DNA from: Limnanthes douglasii subsp. nivea
Lineage: Eukaryota > Streptophyta > Magnoliopsida > Brassicales > Limnanthaceae
Assembly: GCA_036936605.1 (NCBI GenBank)
Contig: JAUPFV010000002.1
Coordinates: 216,001,046-216,065,045 of the forward strand
Direction of reading: 5' to 3'
Length of the DNA: 64,000 nt
Positions 1-10,889 of this stretch are shown here, in pieces. Positions within the stretch are counted from its first letter, which is position 1. The number at the start of each line of letters is the position of its first letter. The notes beneath the pieces were generated by a model that did not search any database, was not told where the DNA came from, and saw only the letters and a program-made list of their open reading frames with translations. The translations under genes were made by a program, and so were the position numbers.

Positions 1-1890
1 AGCTATATCCCTCAAGTAATCCTCATCGAAAAAAATGAAGGGAAATGGAACCTGTGATTCATAGGAAGTCATGCCTCCTTCCAGTTGGGTAGCTAAAGTA
101 TGAACGTGCCTCTTTCTCGAAGAAGTAGTTGGTGCTGTCATGGTGTCTCCTCCGAAAATTGTGAGTGACTCATAAAAGTTGATAAGTCCTGACACCGACT
201 TGCAATATTCTGCGATAACACCCACTTTATTCCGGGTTGGATCATGGTCCAAGTATTGTGACTCTACATCGAACCTTTCAATTATAACCATAGCCCCATC
301 TGGAGCCGATGTGCCTGCATTGTTCGGACCAGCCCGATGAGCGTTATCAGACCTATTTCCTCCTCTTCTTTTAACATATGCTCCGAATTTTCCTCTTTCA
401 ATCAAATTCTACACTTCTTGCTTCAAAGAAATACAATCCTCAGTGGTATGGCCAGTATCATTGTGATACTGGCAGAAGCAATTGTTACGGCTCTCCCTAG
501 GAGACTGTAATGCAGCCGGCTTCTATAATGTACTTCGTCTTTTGTTTTGTCATAAATGGTGGCTACATTTTCTTTTAATTCTGCAAACCACTCCGGTTGA
601 ACCCAAGGCCCTCGTTTATTTCTAGATTGTTGACTCTGAGCTGGAGCAGCTGGCTGAGACTGAGCTTTGGCTCTGTTATGACTCTGCCGGCCTCCCTATC
701 CTTGTTCCTGGACTGGTTTTGGTTTGGATTCAGTGCAGCCGGAGCAGACCTCACCTGCCTGTGCACCCTAGTTTTCTTTGTTTCATCTATATTAATCTAC
801 TTTCCGACCTGATTCAGCAAACCTCCCCATTTCATGGCCTTTTTTCTGGTCACTGAATCAGCCAGGTTTCCAGGGTTTAAGCCCTGGCCAACCCATTTTT
901 GGTGTTTACAAAGCGACTTATGTATTCTTTTAGAGATTCGTTTGGTTCTTGGGCACAATGGATAATCGTGTCTTCATTGACCTTTACCTCCTTACTTCCA
1001 ACAAACTGTCTTCGAAAAGTCACCCAAAAAGTATCGAAATTTCTGATGCAGCCTTGTGGCAAACTGTTGTACCACTTCAGAGCACTCCCTGTAAATGATT
1101 GGGAGAATGCTCTACAAAGCAACTTGTCGTCATCATCAAAATTCACCATGAAATTTTTGAATTGTTCCAAGTGGTTATCTGGGTTTTTACTGCGATCGTA
1201 TGTTTCCATTTTTGTACTGTCAAACCTCTTAGGAAGGTTTTCGGACAGGATCTTGGAGGACAATAGAGATTATCTCCAATTCCGGCCAAGACTGAAGACG
1301 GTATCCTCATTAGGAGTTGCAAAGATACCCGGTTCATCATGGAAGGCAAAAGGATCCATCATCATCCGATCTACGTGTCTCCGACTATGAGACGATCCTT
1401 TGCCTATATGCCTCTTTAACCTTCCATGCCTATCCCTTTTTCTTGAGTATTTTTTTACTAACTTTTGTTTCTTTTTAGAACGGCCTTCATCACTGCTAGA
1501 TGATAGGGATTCTTCGACTCCATCTTCACCTGAGGAGCTGCTGGAAGATTCTGAGTCTGAATCAGAGCTCTCCACCGGTTTAGACCGGTGAGACTTTTTC
1601 GAGCTAGCATGAGTCTTTTCCGTGCTCACATGGGTTTTTGAGGGCTCATTCTCCCTTGGATTTTCAGTATGATGAGCTACTGATGCCTTAAACTTCTCTT
1701 TTGTGCCCATCTTTGCCCTCTTGGCAGCCCTCAGAGCTTCTATTTCAACTTTTAACCTATCTCGCTCCTCAATGGTATATTCATCATTTTCTTCCACCAC
1801 TCCGGCCAAAGCTGGTGGTACTTCCTGCATGTCCGGATTCATCCAAACTGGTGTTTCCTGATGGTTTTGAATGCTAGATTCAGGCACCAT
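1..1890 (-). pseudogene. Tat-lineage Ty3/gypsy gag (5' part of element, cut by window edge)
   Basis: Gag of an LTR retrotransposon, which would form the virus-like particle in the cytoplasm. Reading from 1890 leftwards, the N-terminal part (1270-1890) holds an acidic and serine-rich linker with a coiled region containing EERDRLKVEIEAL. The retrotransposon gag core follows at 877-1263 in another frame, with DPDNHLEQ-like and LKWYNSLPQG motifs. Further left are Q-rich sequence (575-766) and a zinc-knuckle-like C-x-C/H-x4-H-x4-C stretch near 440-500. Several frameshifts and stops separate the parts, so it is not translatable. It matches the gag of the element at 45692-56025 segment by segment. 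Start chosen because ATG 1890 lies just inside the primer-binding site, as in the other copy. Protease and pol would lie left of base 1. Confidence 0.9.
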
Positions 1891-1895
1891 CGTAC

Positions 1896-1912
1896 TCCCA
1901 CTATGGTCGCCA
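1896..1912 (-). other. Primer-binding site of the left Tat element
   Basis: On the minus strand this reads TGGCGACCATAGTGGGA, three bases inside the LTR. The same 17 bases with the same spacing occur at 55629-55645. It should pair with the 3' end of a tRNA; an arginine tRNA is used by related elements, but I cannot confirm that here. Confidence 0.8.
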
Positions 1913-1915
1913 ACT

Positions 1916-2290
1916 TGGTGAGGTCTATTTTCGTTTGAGGGTAATTGTGTCCAGAGTTTTGTGGTATTTCAAAGCTATTTAATGTTTGGATAAAGTGTAA
2001 AGGAAGAATTGAGCTGTCTGGTTGTATTTAATTTTCATTACCCCCATTTAATGAAAGTAGTTGGGTATTTATACCCTTAATTGTGGGCCACATGGGTTTT
2101 CGGGTTGACTTATGGATTCGGGTCGAGTTCAAAGACCCATTAGTTTTAAGAAAGTAGATAATTAGCTTAGTCATGAAGTGATTAAGTTTTTAGTACATTA
2201 GTTCAGTTCGGACGGTTCAGTGGGTGGATGTTGTCCGAATTGACCCTGTCCGGTTCTCTTAAAGAGTGGCAACAAATTTCGGACTCATCA
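1916..2290 (-). repeat. LTR of the left Tat element (5' LTR in element orientation)
   Basis: About 375 bp, running TGGTGAGG to GGACTCATCA on the plus strand, so TG...CA ends. It is clearly homologous along its whole length to the LTRs at 45692-46063 and 55649-56025 (shared GTTGGGTATTTATACCC and GACCCATTAGTTTT blocks). The gag and primer-binding site lie to its left, so in element orientation this is the 5' LTR. A TATA-like motif sits in the TATTTATACCC block. Confidence 0.85.
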
Positions 2291-2436
2291 ATAGTGACCG
2301 GACCTACATGGACCTCACCATCAGGTTTGGTCCCTCTTGGTCATAATTCGCTACACGACCATGTGTCATTATGCATGGTCGTGCAGTGCTACGCCGCATG
2401 TGTTTTTGTGCCCCGTCGCGTAGCACTGCGTAACCA

Positions 2437-3025
2437 TGGTTTATTGTGCGTGGTCGTGCAGTGTTGCATGATCAAGAATGTTGAGGCTTGGCCAAATAGC
2501 CTAGTCCTCTTCTGTTTGCACAATTATTACAAGTATTTTATCAGACTCGTGTCGAATCGGTATAACATTGAACCGATAGTTAATTTGTAGTTTAAACCCA
2601 ACATATGTGTGACACTGAGGGTATTTTATATAATAAGATCTAAATATGTTTTAATTTATTAAGTTAATAAAGTGAATTAGGTAGAAATGGGCTAATGATG
2701 GAGGTCCAAAGGCCTACCATCATTAGCATAAAAGGCGATGTATTTTCTTGGAAATAATAAAAAATTATAATTTTATTACTACTTTTTAAAATTTCATTCT
2801 CTAAGATTCCCGTCTTATATCTCTCTCTAAAATTATGTGTGACCCCGATATATTTAGGACCTTCTTGCCCTTCAAATATTTTTATTAGTCATCACCTTTA
2901 AGTTTTGAGTTTACAGTGCTCACGGCGAAAGGATTCGGGGGAGATATCCCTATGCAAGTGGAATGTAGCTAAAGTCGGGGAAGGTATCGACGAAGATATT
3001 AGGTTCTCTACTTTCTCACAGCCTC
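2437..3025. repeat. Dispersed repeat A, copy 1
   Basis: Closely matches 27028-27575, beginning at AACCATGG/GGTTATTGTGCGTGG and ending at GATATTAGGTTCTCTACTTT. Copy 1 has about 45 extra bases near 2593-2636 (GTGTGACACTGAGGGTATTT region) missing from copy 2. The inserted segment resembles the start of an LTR-like stretch at 5735-5760. No coding potential. It sits immediately upstream of the accessory ORF at 3063 and may be an LTR or promoter segment of an unidentified element. Confidence 0.75.
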
Positions 3026-3062
3026 AGACCCTTACCAGTCGACTCAAAATCCCTTTTTAACC

Positions 3063-5166
3063 ATGGGTGATTCCAACTCTCCCTCTACTCCTCCACACGA
3101 ATATGTTCAACTGACTCACGATACTATTGGGATTCGAACCAATCGTAACACCGCGAAAACTGCCAAAAAGGGTGTTCTGACAGATGAAGAGAAAAAAAGA
3201 CGAAAGGAGGTTGCGTCGAAAACTGATGCTACAAAACCTGGCCACATTCGAACCCACCACAGCTCAAGTGCTATCCTTTCCACTCCTTCTCCTCGCGACT
3301 TAATGTCCACTGACAAATATCCGCCAACTGGGACGGTGAATGCAGAGGCTGTAAACCAAGCCCCTGAATCTTCCACAAAGCCAGCATCGGCTGAAGTCAG
3401 AGGCAAAATTTCAGACCGACTTGTTAAGAAACCCTTGCACAAACCCTCCAAGCCAAACGTGGTAATAAAGGTTGATGACATCGTAACTAAGAAAGTCACC
3501 CCTAGACCTCCTCCCAAAGTCATTCCACCGGCGAAAACTGGAGACAAAGATTCCAGGTTGGCAATCGCACCAGTCAGATCAACTAATCCAAGTACTTCTA
3601 AAACAATCGCACCAGCCAAAGCTGTCGATGCACCTTCTACAGACCCTGAATTTGTACCAGTTGAAGGTGAGGATGTCGACCCAGAATCTTTGAAAAATCC
3701 TTCCGTAATCATGGTTGATGGCGTCGAAAGGGAACCGCTGCCACCTGGAACGGTCGGCGTTGAGACTTCCCCTTGATCCTGACATTATTAGATACTTCGA
3801 AATTCTAGAGATATGTCTGACCCAGTTAACCCCAAATGCTTGGTATACTTTGATGTTGACCATCATGGCTTCACGACTTTCAGGAATCCTCATCTCAATG
3901 GAACAATATATAGGGATATCTGGGGTGTTGAAATCCCCGAAGCTGTCTTTTTTCTACTCATCTCTCCTCAACCCCAAAAAGATCGTGAATAACTTATTGG
4001 AGACTGACAGATCATGGAAGTAAAGATTTGTCTTCGTCAGGGGTGCTTGGGAGAATGGTCGACCCTATAGCTAAGAAAATCTGAGGCAGTAACATTTAAA
4101 TGGACCCCTGAAAGTATTCACATGCATTAGTTTATTTAAGGTTGTCTTTTAGTGTGCAAGGTTACTATCCAACAACTGCGGAAGAATCACCTTGAAAAAG
4201 CTTTGGAAATATTTGCTCAGCTTCGTGCTTTTGCAAGGAAGAGCTGGGGTCAGAAGTTTCGTTAGTGCTTTAAGAACACTAACCTCATCAACAGCAACCT
4301 CTGGCGCTGTTCGAATCGAACCTTAAGTCCTGAAGAACTGCGGACCCCTCCTGACGTTGTTGATTTTGTTAAGAGACTCGAGGCCCCAGATTATGAGGTG
4401 TTTTTACCCAAACGGGATCGAGCCCCAAGCAAACGTGTGAAGTCTAAGGAGTTGTTCGATGCTGAGGGCGAACAGGGTAACGCTGTGGACCAACCTATTG
4501 AAGTTCCACCTTTAGAGCCGGAGGCTACTGTCGTTCTTAGTGACCCAGCTGCAAGTGGTGACAAGTCTCCTACCGCTGTTATAGGAGGACAAAAAGGCCG
4601 CGGCGAAAAACGAAAGAAGGACCCCTTGGCTGAAGAGGGAGGCAGTTTCTCCTAGAGCAAAAAATCCAAAGGGAAAGTTTTTGCACATGAAGTATATGTT
4701 GATCCTATCATTGATCAAACCACCATACCCTCTATGTTTGAACATTTTGAGGGTGCGAAACTACCTGCTCCCGTGGGCAGCCACGAGAAAAAGGCAAAAT
4801 CATAGGGTCCTATTTCTCTGGGCCAAGGGGCTTTGGTGTATCCTGATGCCGCAGTTGCATGTCCGCGCCCAGAGTTCGAACTCTTTCTTCCTTCAGGACT
4901 CCGATGTTTTAGCTAACTCTCTCCAGACTCTAGTTGCCCCTATAGCCCAAAAAGAGAGAGAGGTATTGAAGCTTCAGAGGGAGCTTTCCGAACTCAAAAG
5001 GAGCATCTCATCCCAAGCTAAGGAATCGCAGGAATCGATCGACCTTTTTTAAAAAATGAGCCAATTCTGCCGAGACTAAAGTTAAAACTTTTGGTGTGAA
5101 TGAGAAGCAGTGGGAGAAAACCCTTTCCGATGTCGAGGAAAATCGTGCCAGGGCCGTCGAAAAACT

Positions 5167-5209
<43 letters not shown>

Positions 5210-5301
5210 AAAAGTAAGCAAGTGCGGATTGTGAGAAGATAAATTTGTTTATAAAGGAGTTGTTGAGTCCTCAACGGTCCTATGAGCCTAAAGAAGGTTA
5301 A
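3063..5301 (+). pseudogene. Tat-element accessory ORF (antisense-type), copy 1, decayed
   Basis: Second copy of the accessory gene found at 46486-49456. Parts in order: a Pro/Ser/Thr/Lys-rich N-terminus (3063-3776, 237 aa); a frameshift; a conserved segment with PLDPDIIRYFEIL, WYTL and IMASRLSGI (3760-4023) matching PLDPEIVRYF and IMASRLSDI in copy 2; a probable intron near 4120-4162; a segment with SPEELRTPPDVVDF matching TWEELTTPPPPVV; a basic and acidic low-complexity linker (4398-4655); and a coiled coil ending in REVLKLQRELSELKRSI (4900-5052). A last segment runs through a CT repeat. Function unknown; related Tat elements carry such ORFs opposite to gag-pol. No gag-pol is linked to this copy in the window, so it is an orphan fragment. 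Confidence 0.7.
5169..5208 (+). repeat. (CT)20 microsatellite inside the accessory ORF
   Basis: Twenty CT units begin in frame after the coiled-coil codons of the accessory ORF and would encode alternating Leu-Ser. The frame leaving the repeat runs into a stop, while the plausible continuation (ASADCEK...) is in another frame. Slippage of the repeat has probably shifted the frame. Confidence 0.9.
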
Positions 5302-6361
5302 AGGTTTTATAGGCCCTCCCTTATGTTTTCAAAAGCACGCACATTGGGAAGTGGAAAGGTTTTCTCATATGGCAAGTCCATATATATTTTTTAAGGACCT
5401 ATGACATAGCTCTAGTGATTGAGAAACACGTGTACAAAAAAATATCATTTGTGACACAGAATTACTAAGTCAACAATCCTTATGGCAGAATCTTCTGATG
5501 TGGAGATGACCTGAAGTGGTCCGGTGGCAGTTACGAAAACATGGTAAAGGCATGTGGGACATATCTGAGGACCCTCACAGCTAGTCTTCACTCAAACATC
5601 TCAAACATTTTCGCAAGGACTGTGGGGCTATTGATGATAAATGTGAGATTTATCCGAGCTATCGACCAGACGGAAAGAATATTGGATTGATTTGGTCTTA
5701 TATAATAAGTCTTGTAAAATAGGCCAAATAAATGTGTAATAGTGAGGATATTTTATGTAATAAGTAATAAATATGGTTAAAATTAGTAAAATATTGGAGT
5801 GAAGTAGTCATGAGTGGACGAACCATATGGTTTTTAGGCCCACCACCATTACTATATAAATAAATATTTTTTAGAAGGGTAAACATTTATTATTGTACAT
5901 CTACTTTTGAGAGTTTCTCTCTAATATTTTCATGTTTTTTTAGAATTGTGCTTCCGAAAATATATTTGACTCTTTTTCTCACGGACATTTCTCAAAATTA
6001 TTTATTTTTTAAAAACAATTCTCCCATGAAATTTGAACATGTTCTTTTATTGATCAATTGGTAAAATCCACAACCACCTATACAAAGAAAGGGTTGCATA
6101 GTTTTGTTATATAGATAAAATTTATCTTGTTAAAAAAATCTGTTCATGATGGTATTTATAAACTACTTCAATCTTATCACTTTAGAAATCTATATTTGAT
6201 TAATATTAGGAATTTGTATGCTTCCTAAAATTCTAAAAGGAAATAAAACTTTATTTTTTAGGAAAAAAGATTCGAAAATGATATATAGACAAAAATATAC
6301 AAACATCCTAATATTCAACATATATAGTCTCGATACAAGCTGTTGAACAATTGAAATATCA
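5302..6361. other. Non-coding AT-rich stretch with a possible LTR remnant
   Basis: No gene recognised. The part at 5700-5990 (GTGAGGATATTTTATGTAATAAG, then TTTGAGAGTTTCTCTC) has the same order of motifs as 2610-2850 in repeat A and may be a diverged copy of the same LTR. The rest shows only AT-rich sequence. Confidence 0.4.
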
Positions 6362-6745
6362 ATTAATTTTCCAAAAGGATTTTCTCACCACTCACTGTGG
6401 AAACCATAAAGGGGTAATTCAGATAAAAACCACCCACTGAACCTTCCGAAGAGGACTAATGTATTAAGAACTATATCACTTCATGACTAAGCTAATTACT
6501 TACCTATTTAATAAACTAATGGGTCTTTAAATTCAACCCGGTTTCATGAGTTCGATCCGAAAACCCATGAGGCCCATAATTAAGGGTATAAATACCCAAC
6601 CACTTTTGTTAATGAGGGTAATGAACATTTAATACAACTAGGCAGCTCAAATCTCTCACTACAAACTACCCAAACATTTAATACCCTTGAAACATTAGTA
6701 AACTCCTGACAAAATTACCCTCAGACAAAAATCATTCTCGCCAAT
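6362..6745 (+). repeat. Solo LTR of the Tat family, plus orientation
   Basis: The reverse complement matches the LTRs at 1916-2290 and 55649-56025: CACCACTCACTG, CCCACTGAAC, GACTAAGCTAATTA, AACTAATGGGTCTTTAAA, GGGTATAAATACCCAAC and AAAATTACCCTC all occur in order. No primer-binding site or gag follows it; a MULE fragment begins directly at its end, so this is a solo LTR or a broken element. Ends are approximate because the first 20 bases are diverged. Confidence 0.85.
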
Positions 6746-7690
6746 CTCGATCACAGTTCGCAGCATGTATTGATCATGCATAATTGAAAATGTGTTTAAG
6801 CGTAAGTGAATAGTTGGGAATATTAACAGTTTGGTAGGTGTCCTCGTGGTGTGGTCTATGGCTTTCATTTTAGGCAGAAGTGGGTTGTAGTTTGATATCG
6901 ACCTGCCGTCGACGTCAATGACGAGCAACGTCCAATGGTTTATCTGGTCCTTTGTCTCGGTGCATATTGGAATGATGATGATGTTGGGGTTTTCGGGCGC
7001 ATTGCTAAAAGCTGGGTCCACCAAATTTGTTACTTCCCAGCCTGATTCCAATTGATGTTGCATCCAAGCGAGAGTACATTGCAATGAGAACATTTTCTGA
7101 AACTTTGAAATTTACCTTAGCTAAACTTACCATAGTCATGCCCAAAACCATTACGGTGTCATGTTGCACTCCTCAACATTTTGGCATGGAACTTTAAAGT
7201 CTTCTTCTTCAAGAATCTTTCGAATCCAAGCGTCGATAACCTAAGAAAGGAGTTGTTTATTTATGTTAAATATAACATGTTTGAAACATTAAAAAGAGAA
7301 TTGGTTGACAATTGGATACCTTTACGTCCAGCTCCAGGTCTAAAGGTAGTGTCATCGCATCACTCGCTTGCACTCTAATTCCATATGTTAATTTTGACTC
7401 TGGTAACTTCCATACTACTGGATCAGGGGTGTCACTCACGTAGGCTTTAACTAACTGTATTTTGTGGTATTCTCCGACAGAGATACGGTCAGTTACTTTT
7501 GTTTTCTTTGGCCACCCGTTGTATTCTACTTTTTGCGGTTCCCGTTCTGTTATAATTATCTCTTCCTCTTCCTCTGCCACTGGAAGCTGTGTTGGTGTCA
7601 GTAGATTTAAATTTATCTCCTATGTCTCTTTACTTGGATCGAGCTTAGTAGATAACAAAAATCAAAAGTAAAAAGGTGTCAATATCATTT
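6746..7690 (-). pseudogene. MULE Ulp1-like protease gene fragment (third copy)
   Basis: About 945 bp, closely matching 15853-16800 of MULE-1 in the same orientation. It holds two exons of the Ulp1-like gene. The exon near 6750-7060 carries NHWTLLVIDVDGRSI, with the His of the Ulp1/C48 catalytic site and the W that is a stop in MULE-1. The upstream exon (7266-7580) carries GWPKKTKVTDRISV and EYHKIQLVKAY and matches 37063-37425 of MULE-2. The Cys-bearing exon is absent. The fragment is bounded by a Tat solo LTR on the left and a decayed integrase on the right, so it is a displaced piece and not a gene. Confidence 0.85.
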
Positions 7691-7699
7691 CAATTGTAG

Positions 7700-8570
7700 C
7701 TTCAGTTTGCTGGCAGGGTATTATTGGCCCTCAATTATGGCTGATGCGAAAGAGTTGATTAGAAGGTGGGGGACCTGTTAGCGGTTTGTCAATACCATAC
7801 ATACACCTGCAGTATCCCCCAAGTCTGTATTCGAGGTGTTGTCTTTTGGTTGTGGGGTATTACTCTAGTTGGACCATTGCCAATGGCTTCCAGAGAACGA
7901 TAAACCATAACAGTGGCAGTTGACGATTTGTCTAAATAGATAGAAACCGAGCCGCTGTCTGAGACGAAAGCAGAGGATGTGATTAAATTCATTTTATCGA
8001 ATATATGCAGTCATTTTAGTATTCAAGGGAGATTGACGATGGATAACAGTCTACAATTTGATAACAAAAATATGAAGGTTTTCTTTTCTTCCCAAGCTAT
8101 TCAAAAATTCTTCTCGTTATCCTTTCACCCACAGGCCAATGAGCAAGTCAAATGACAAACATAATAATCCTCAATTGGCTTAAGAAATACTTGAAAGGTA
8201 AAGTTAGTCACCACCCGAGATGATTCTCCCTTTGTATCAAATTGAAAATTATTCCGAAGAAGATAATGACAAGAGAAAACGGGCCAAACTTGATTTAATT
8301 GAAGAAAAAAAACGAGTATAACTAAACTCTCTTTATTATCTAACACTAATGAGAAGTAGGTATGCGTCTAGGGTTAGACAACAAGATCTTAAAGTGGAAG
8401 ATAATTTTTTAAAGAAAGTCTTCTTACATACTAAAAAGAAACGACTCGAGAAGTTAGGATTAAACTAAACAGAACCAGACACGGTAACGAAGAGAGTAAA
8501 GCCCATAACAAACTGGTTGAAAGATAAAAATAAGAGGCCACTTTGGCACCCAATGAACACGGGTCGCCCG
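7700..8570 (+). pseudogene. Decayed Tat-type gypsy integrase fragment
   Basis: Pieces in all three plus frames match the integrase of Tat elements in order: AGYYWPSIMADAKELIRR near 7715, a CQRFVN-like zinc-binding end, KFILSNICSHF-like and QFDNKNMKVFF-like blocks (7985-8090), HPQAN (8125), NYSEEDND (8245) and SRYASRV with VFLHTKKKRLEKL (8350-8455), a block also seen at 50084-50200. The first part of the catalytic core is deleted and there are many stops. It lies opposite to the full element at 45692-56025 and directly follows the MULE fragment. Confidence 0.7.
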
Positions 8571-9430
8571 AGTGACAGACGGGACTACTTACCACTATAC
8601 TACAACGACCTCGTGGTCATTTTGTCGAGTGTAGTAGTATAGTAAGAATTGTATTCTTTCATTGTACCCTAAAACTTGAGGATACAATCCCTGCAGCAAA
8701 GTGAACTGAAGGAAAATGAAGTTCGTTTCAAATTTGTAGCTTAAATGTGAGCAATAATTTTTTATAGCTGAATTTTCTTCCTTATGTTTTTTTTCTAAAA
8801 CTGTATAACTTAGTTCTTGGAGAGTGATAATTTTGGAATTTGAGAGTATGTTTATACTAGTAAAATATACAAATAATATTAGACGAGCAGGATATATATT
8901 TGGTTTATGCTTGAAGAACATAGAAAAATGCCACTATCTGGTTTATAGAAACTATAGTATCAGATTACAGCTATGTCTGTACTATAGTAAATGTTCAACG
9001 ATTACAAGATTACAAGTTAAGACCTGGACTTGATTACATAGCCTTGTCGGTCAACCATGTTTACCACCTATCCCGACGCAGTTGATGGACTGGTCATAAT
9101 AGAATTAATCAGCTTGTTGCGAGCCAGAAGCGAAATTAAAAAACAAAGAGGAAGAAAAAAAATTCACATACATTTACTCAAAACACCAAAAACCAATCCA
9201 TTTGCAGTCAAATATCCATCAGCAGCAGCAAATGCCGAAGTATAAATCTCCATAACTTTTTAATTTTAATTTCATAACTTCGTAAGGTCCAATCCAATGG
9301 CCTTGGAATTAGGGCGGCCAGTGAGTAGGCAAGCAACATAAGGAAGAGGCACAACTATATATTGAACCCGTCTATCTTGTACTAAAACTCACTAATTCAA
9401 CTCGTGTGATATCCTCCTAGAATAATTTAT
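8571..9430. other. Non-coding spacer
   Basis: No gene seen. It may include LTR remnant sequence belonging to the adjacent decayed integrase, but no matching LTR is present in the window. It ends at the left terminus of MULE-1. Confidence 0.4.
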
Positions 9431-9579
9431 GGGAAATTGTACTTAAAGTACTCACTCAACTATTCAATTTTCATCTAGTACTCAAAGTTTGATCAATTGT
9501 TACTTAATACCCAACTCAACTACCTTATTGTCACTTACTACCTAATAATATTTTAATACCCTAACTATCCTTAACCCAC

Positions 9580-9587
9580 TATATAAA
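9580..9587 (+). promoter_or_regulatory. TATA box of MULE-1 transposase
   Basis: TATATAAA in the context CCCACTATATAAACATAATTTTCTG. The same context occurs at 30950-30975 in MULE-2, about 150 bases inside each left terminus. Conservation in two diverged elements supports it as the transposase promoter. Confidence 0.6.
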
Positions 9588-10289
9588 CATAATTTTCTGT
9601 TTTTTTCTATTTTTTCTATCTTTTTGAAGATTTGAATTTGTTAGCCGCTCTAAACACCTAACCCTACGAACCACCACGAAGCACGGTTGAAATCACATTT
9701 ACGGTGGTCGGAGTGTTAGAAGGTCTGTTTATTAATGTAGTTTGTGGTGTAAAACCTATCTAACCATTGTCTTCTACGTGCAGGAACTGATCGTGTTTCT
9801 ACGTACAAGAATATGTTGTTTTGGAAGTAATCGTGTTTCTGGTCCCAGGTAATCGTAATTACCTACCGATTTCGAAGTTATTTTGTTGGTTTTATCAGTT
9901 GGAATATGTTATATTTTACTGTTTTTAGACGTCATAGCCTGATTTCGAGCTTTTCTCTGGTTTTTTTTGTTACAGTGAACTGTTATTGTTTTGTTAATAT
10001 TTTTCGTTATATACTCATGTCCTTGTTTTCTGATGTTATATACTCATTTTGTAGTGCATTAGATTTTTATTTCGGTGTTAAAAATGTGTCGATTACGAGT
10101 TTTAGTTGTCCAGGCGTTCCACGCAAGATGCGAATTGTTTGATGTATCCGATGAGGAAGATGCTAATTGTGTTACCAATTTGCATGGTGACGTGCGAATT
10201 ACATGAAAGAATTTCAAAATTTGCTTACAAATATGCTGCAGATTGTATGGATGTTCAAACATATATAAGGACTCTTAGTTGCTTACAAA

Positions 10290-10700
10290 ACTCAGGATGG
10301 GTTGCGAACTATGTGGAACTCTAGAGTATTGTATTTTCAAAAAAATACCAGGACCTTTTTAGTTACTTTTTTACGTTTCGCATATTATGATGCGAACTAT
10401 GTGGACCTCTAAAGTATTGCATTTTTAAACAAATATCAGGATTTTTTTAGTTGCTTTCACGTTTCGCATGATAGGATGCGAACTGTGTAGAACTCTAAGG
10501 TATTGCATTTTCAAACCAAATATCAGGATTTTTCTAGTTACCTTTACGTTTCGCATGATAGGATGCGAACTGTACGAAAATCTAAAGTATATATTTTTCA
10601 AACGAATACCAGGACTGTTAGTTACTTTTACGTTTCGCATTCTAGGATGCGAACTGTCTATAAATTTTTTTAGTATTGTATTTCGAAACAAATATCAAGA
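10290..10700. repeat. Tandem array of about 87 bp, five copies, in MULE-1 leader
   Basis: The word TGCGAAC recurs at 10303, 10391, 10477, 10564 and 10648 (spacing 84-88). Each unit has the order: ATGCGAACT, GTATTG, TTTCAAA, ATCAGGA, TTACTTTTACG, TTTCGCAT. Each unit therefore contains one TTTCGCAT...ATGCGAAC palindrome. It lies upstream of the first transposase exon and could be part of a leader intron. Confidence 0.8.
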
Positions 10701-10889
10701 CTTTTTTTTAGTTGATTTACAAATAACTATCAGGAGAGGATGCGAATTGAGCACAGTTCGCAACTTATAAATATACACAAATCGTAAGATAGGATGCGAT
10801 ATGTTTGATGCACTAATAAATAATTTGCACTTTATTTTTTAGACTAATAACTAATAGCTTGTTCGGTGCATGGTAAGGTATGTCCAAAT

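Noticed and set aside
899..1390. 163-aa plus-strand open frame
   Set aside because: Shadow of gag on the minus strand.
3116..3712. 198-aa minus-strand open frame
   Set aside because: It is the shadow of the Pro/Ser/Lys-rich accessory ORF on the plus strand, which has a conserved homologue at 46486.
1911..5700. Accessory ORF at 3063 as the 3' end of a Tat element whose 3' LTR is 1916-2290
   Set aside because: The LTR at 1916 has a primer-binding site and gag on its left, so it is the 5' LTR of the left element, and no polypurine tract lies at 2291.
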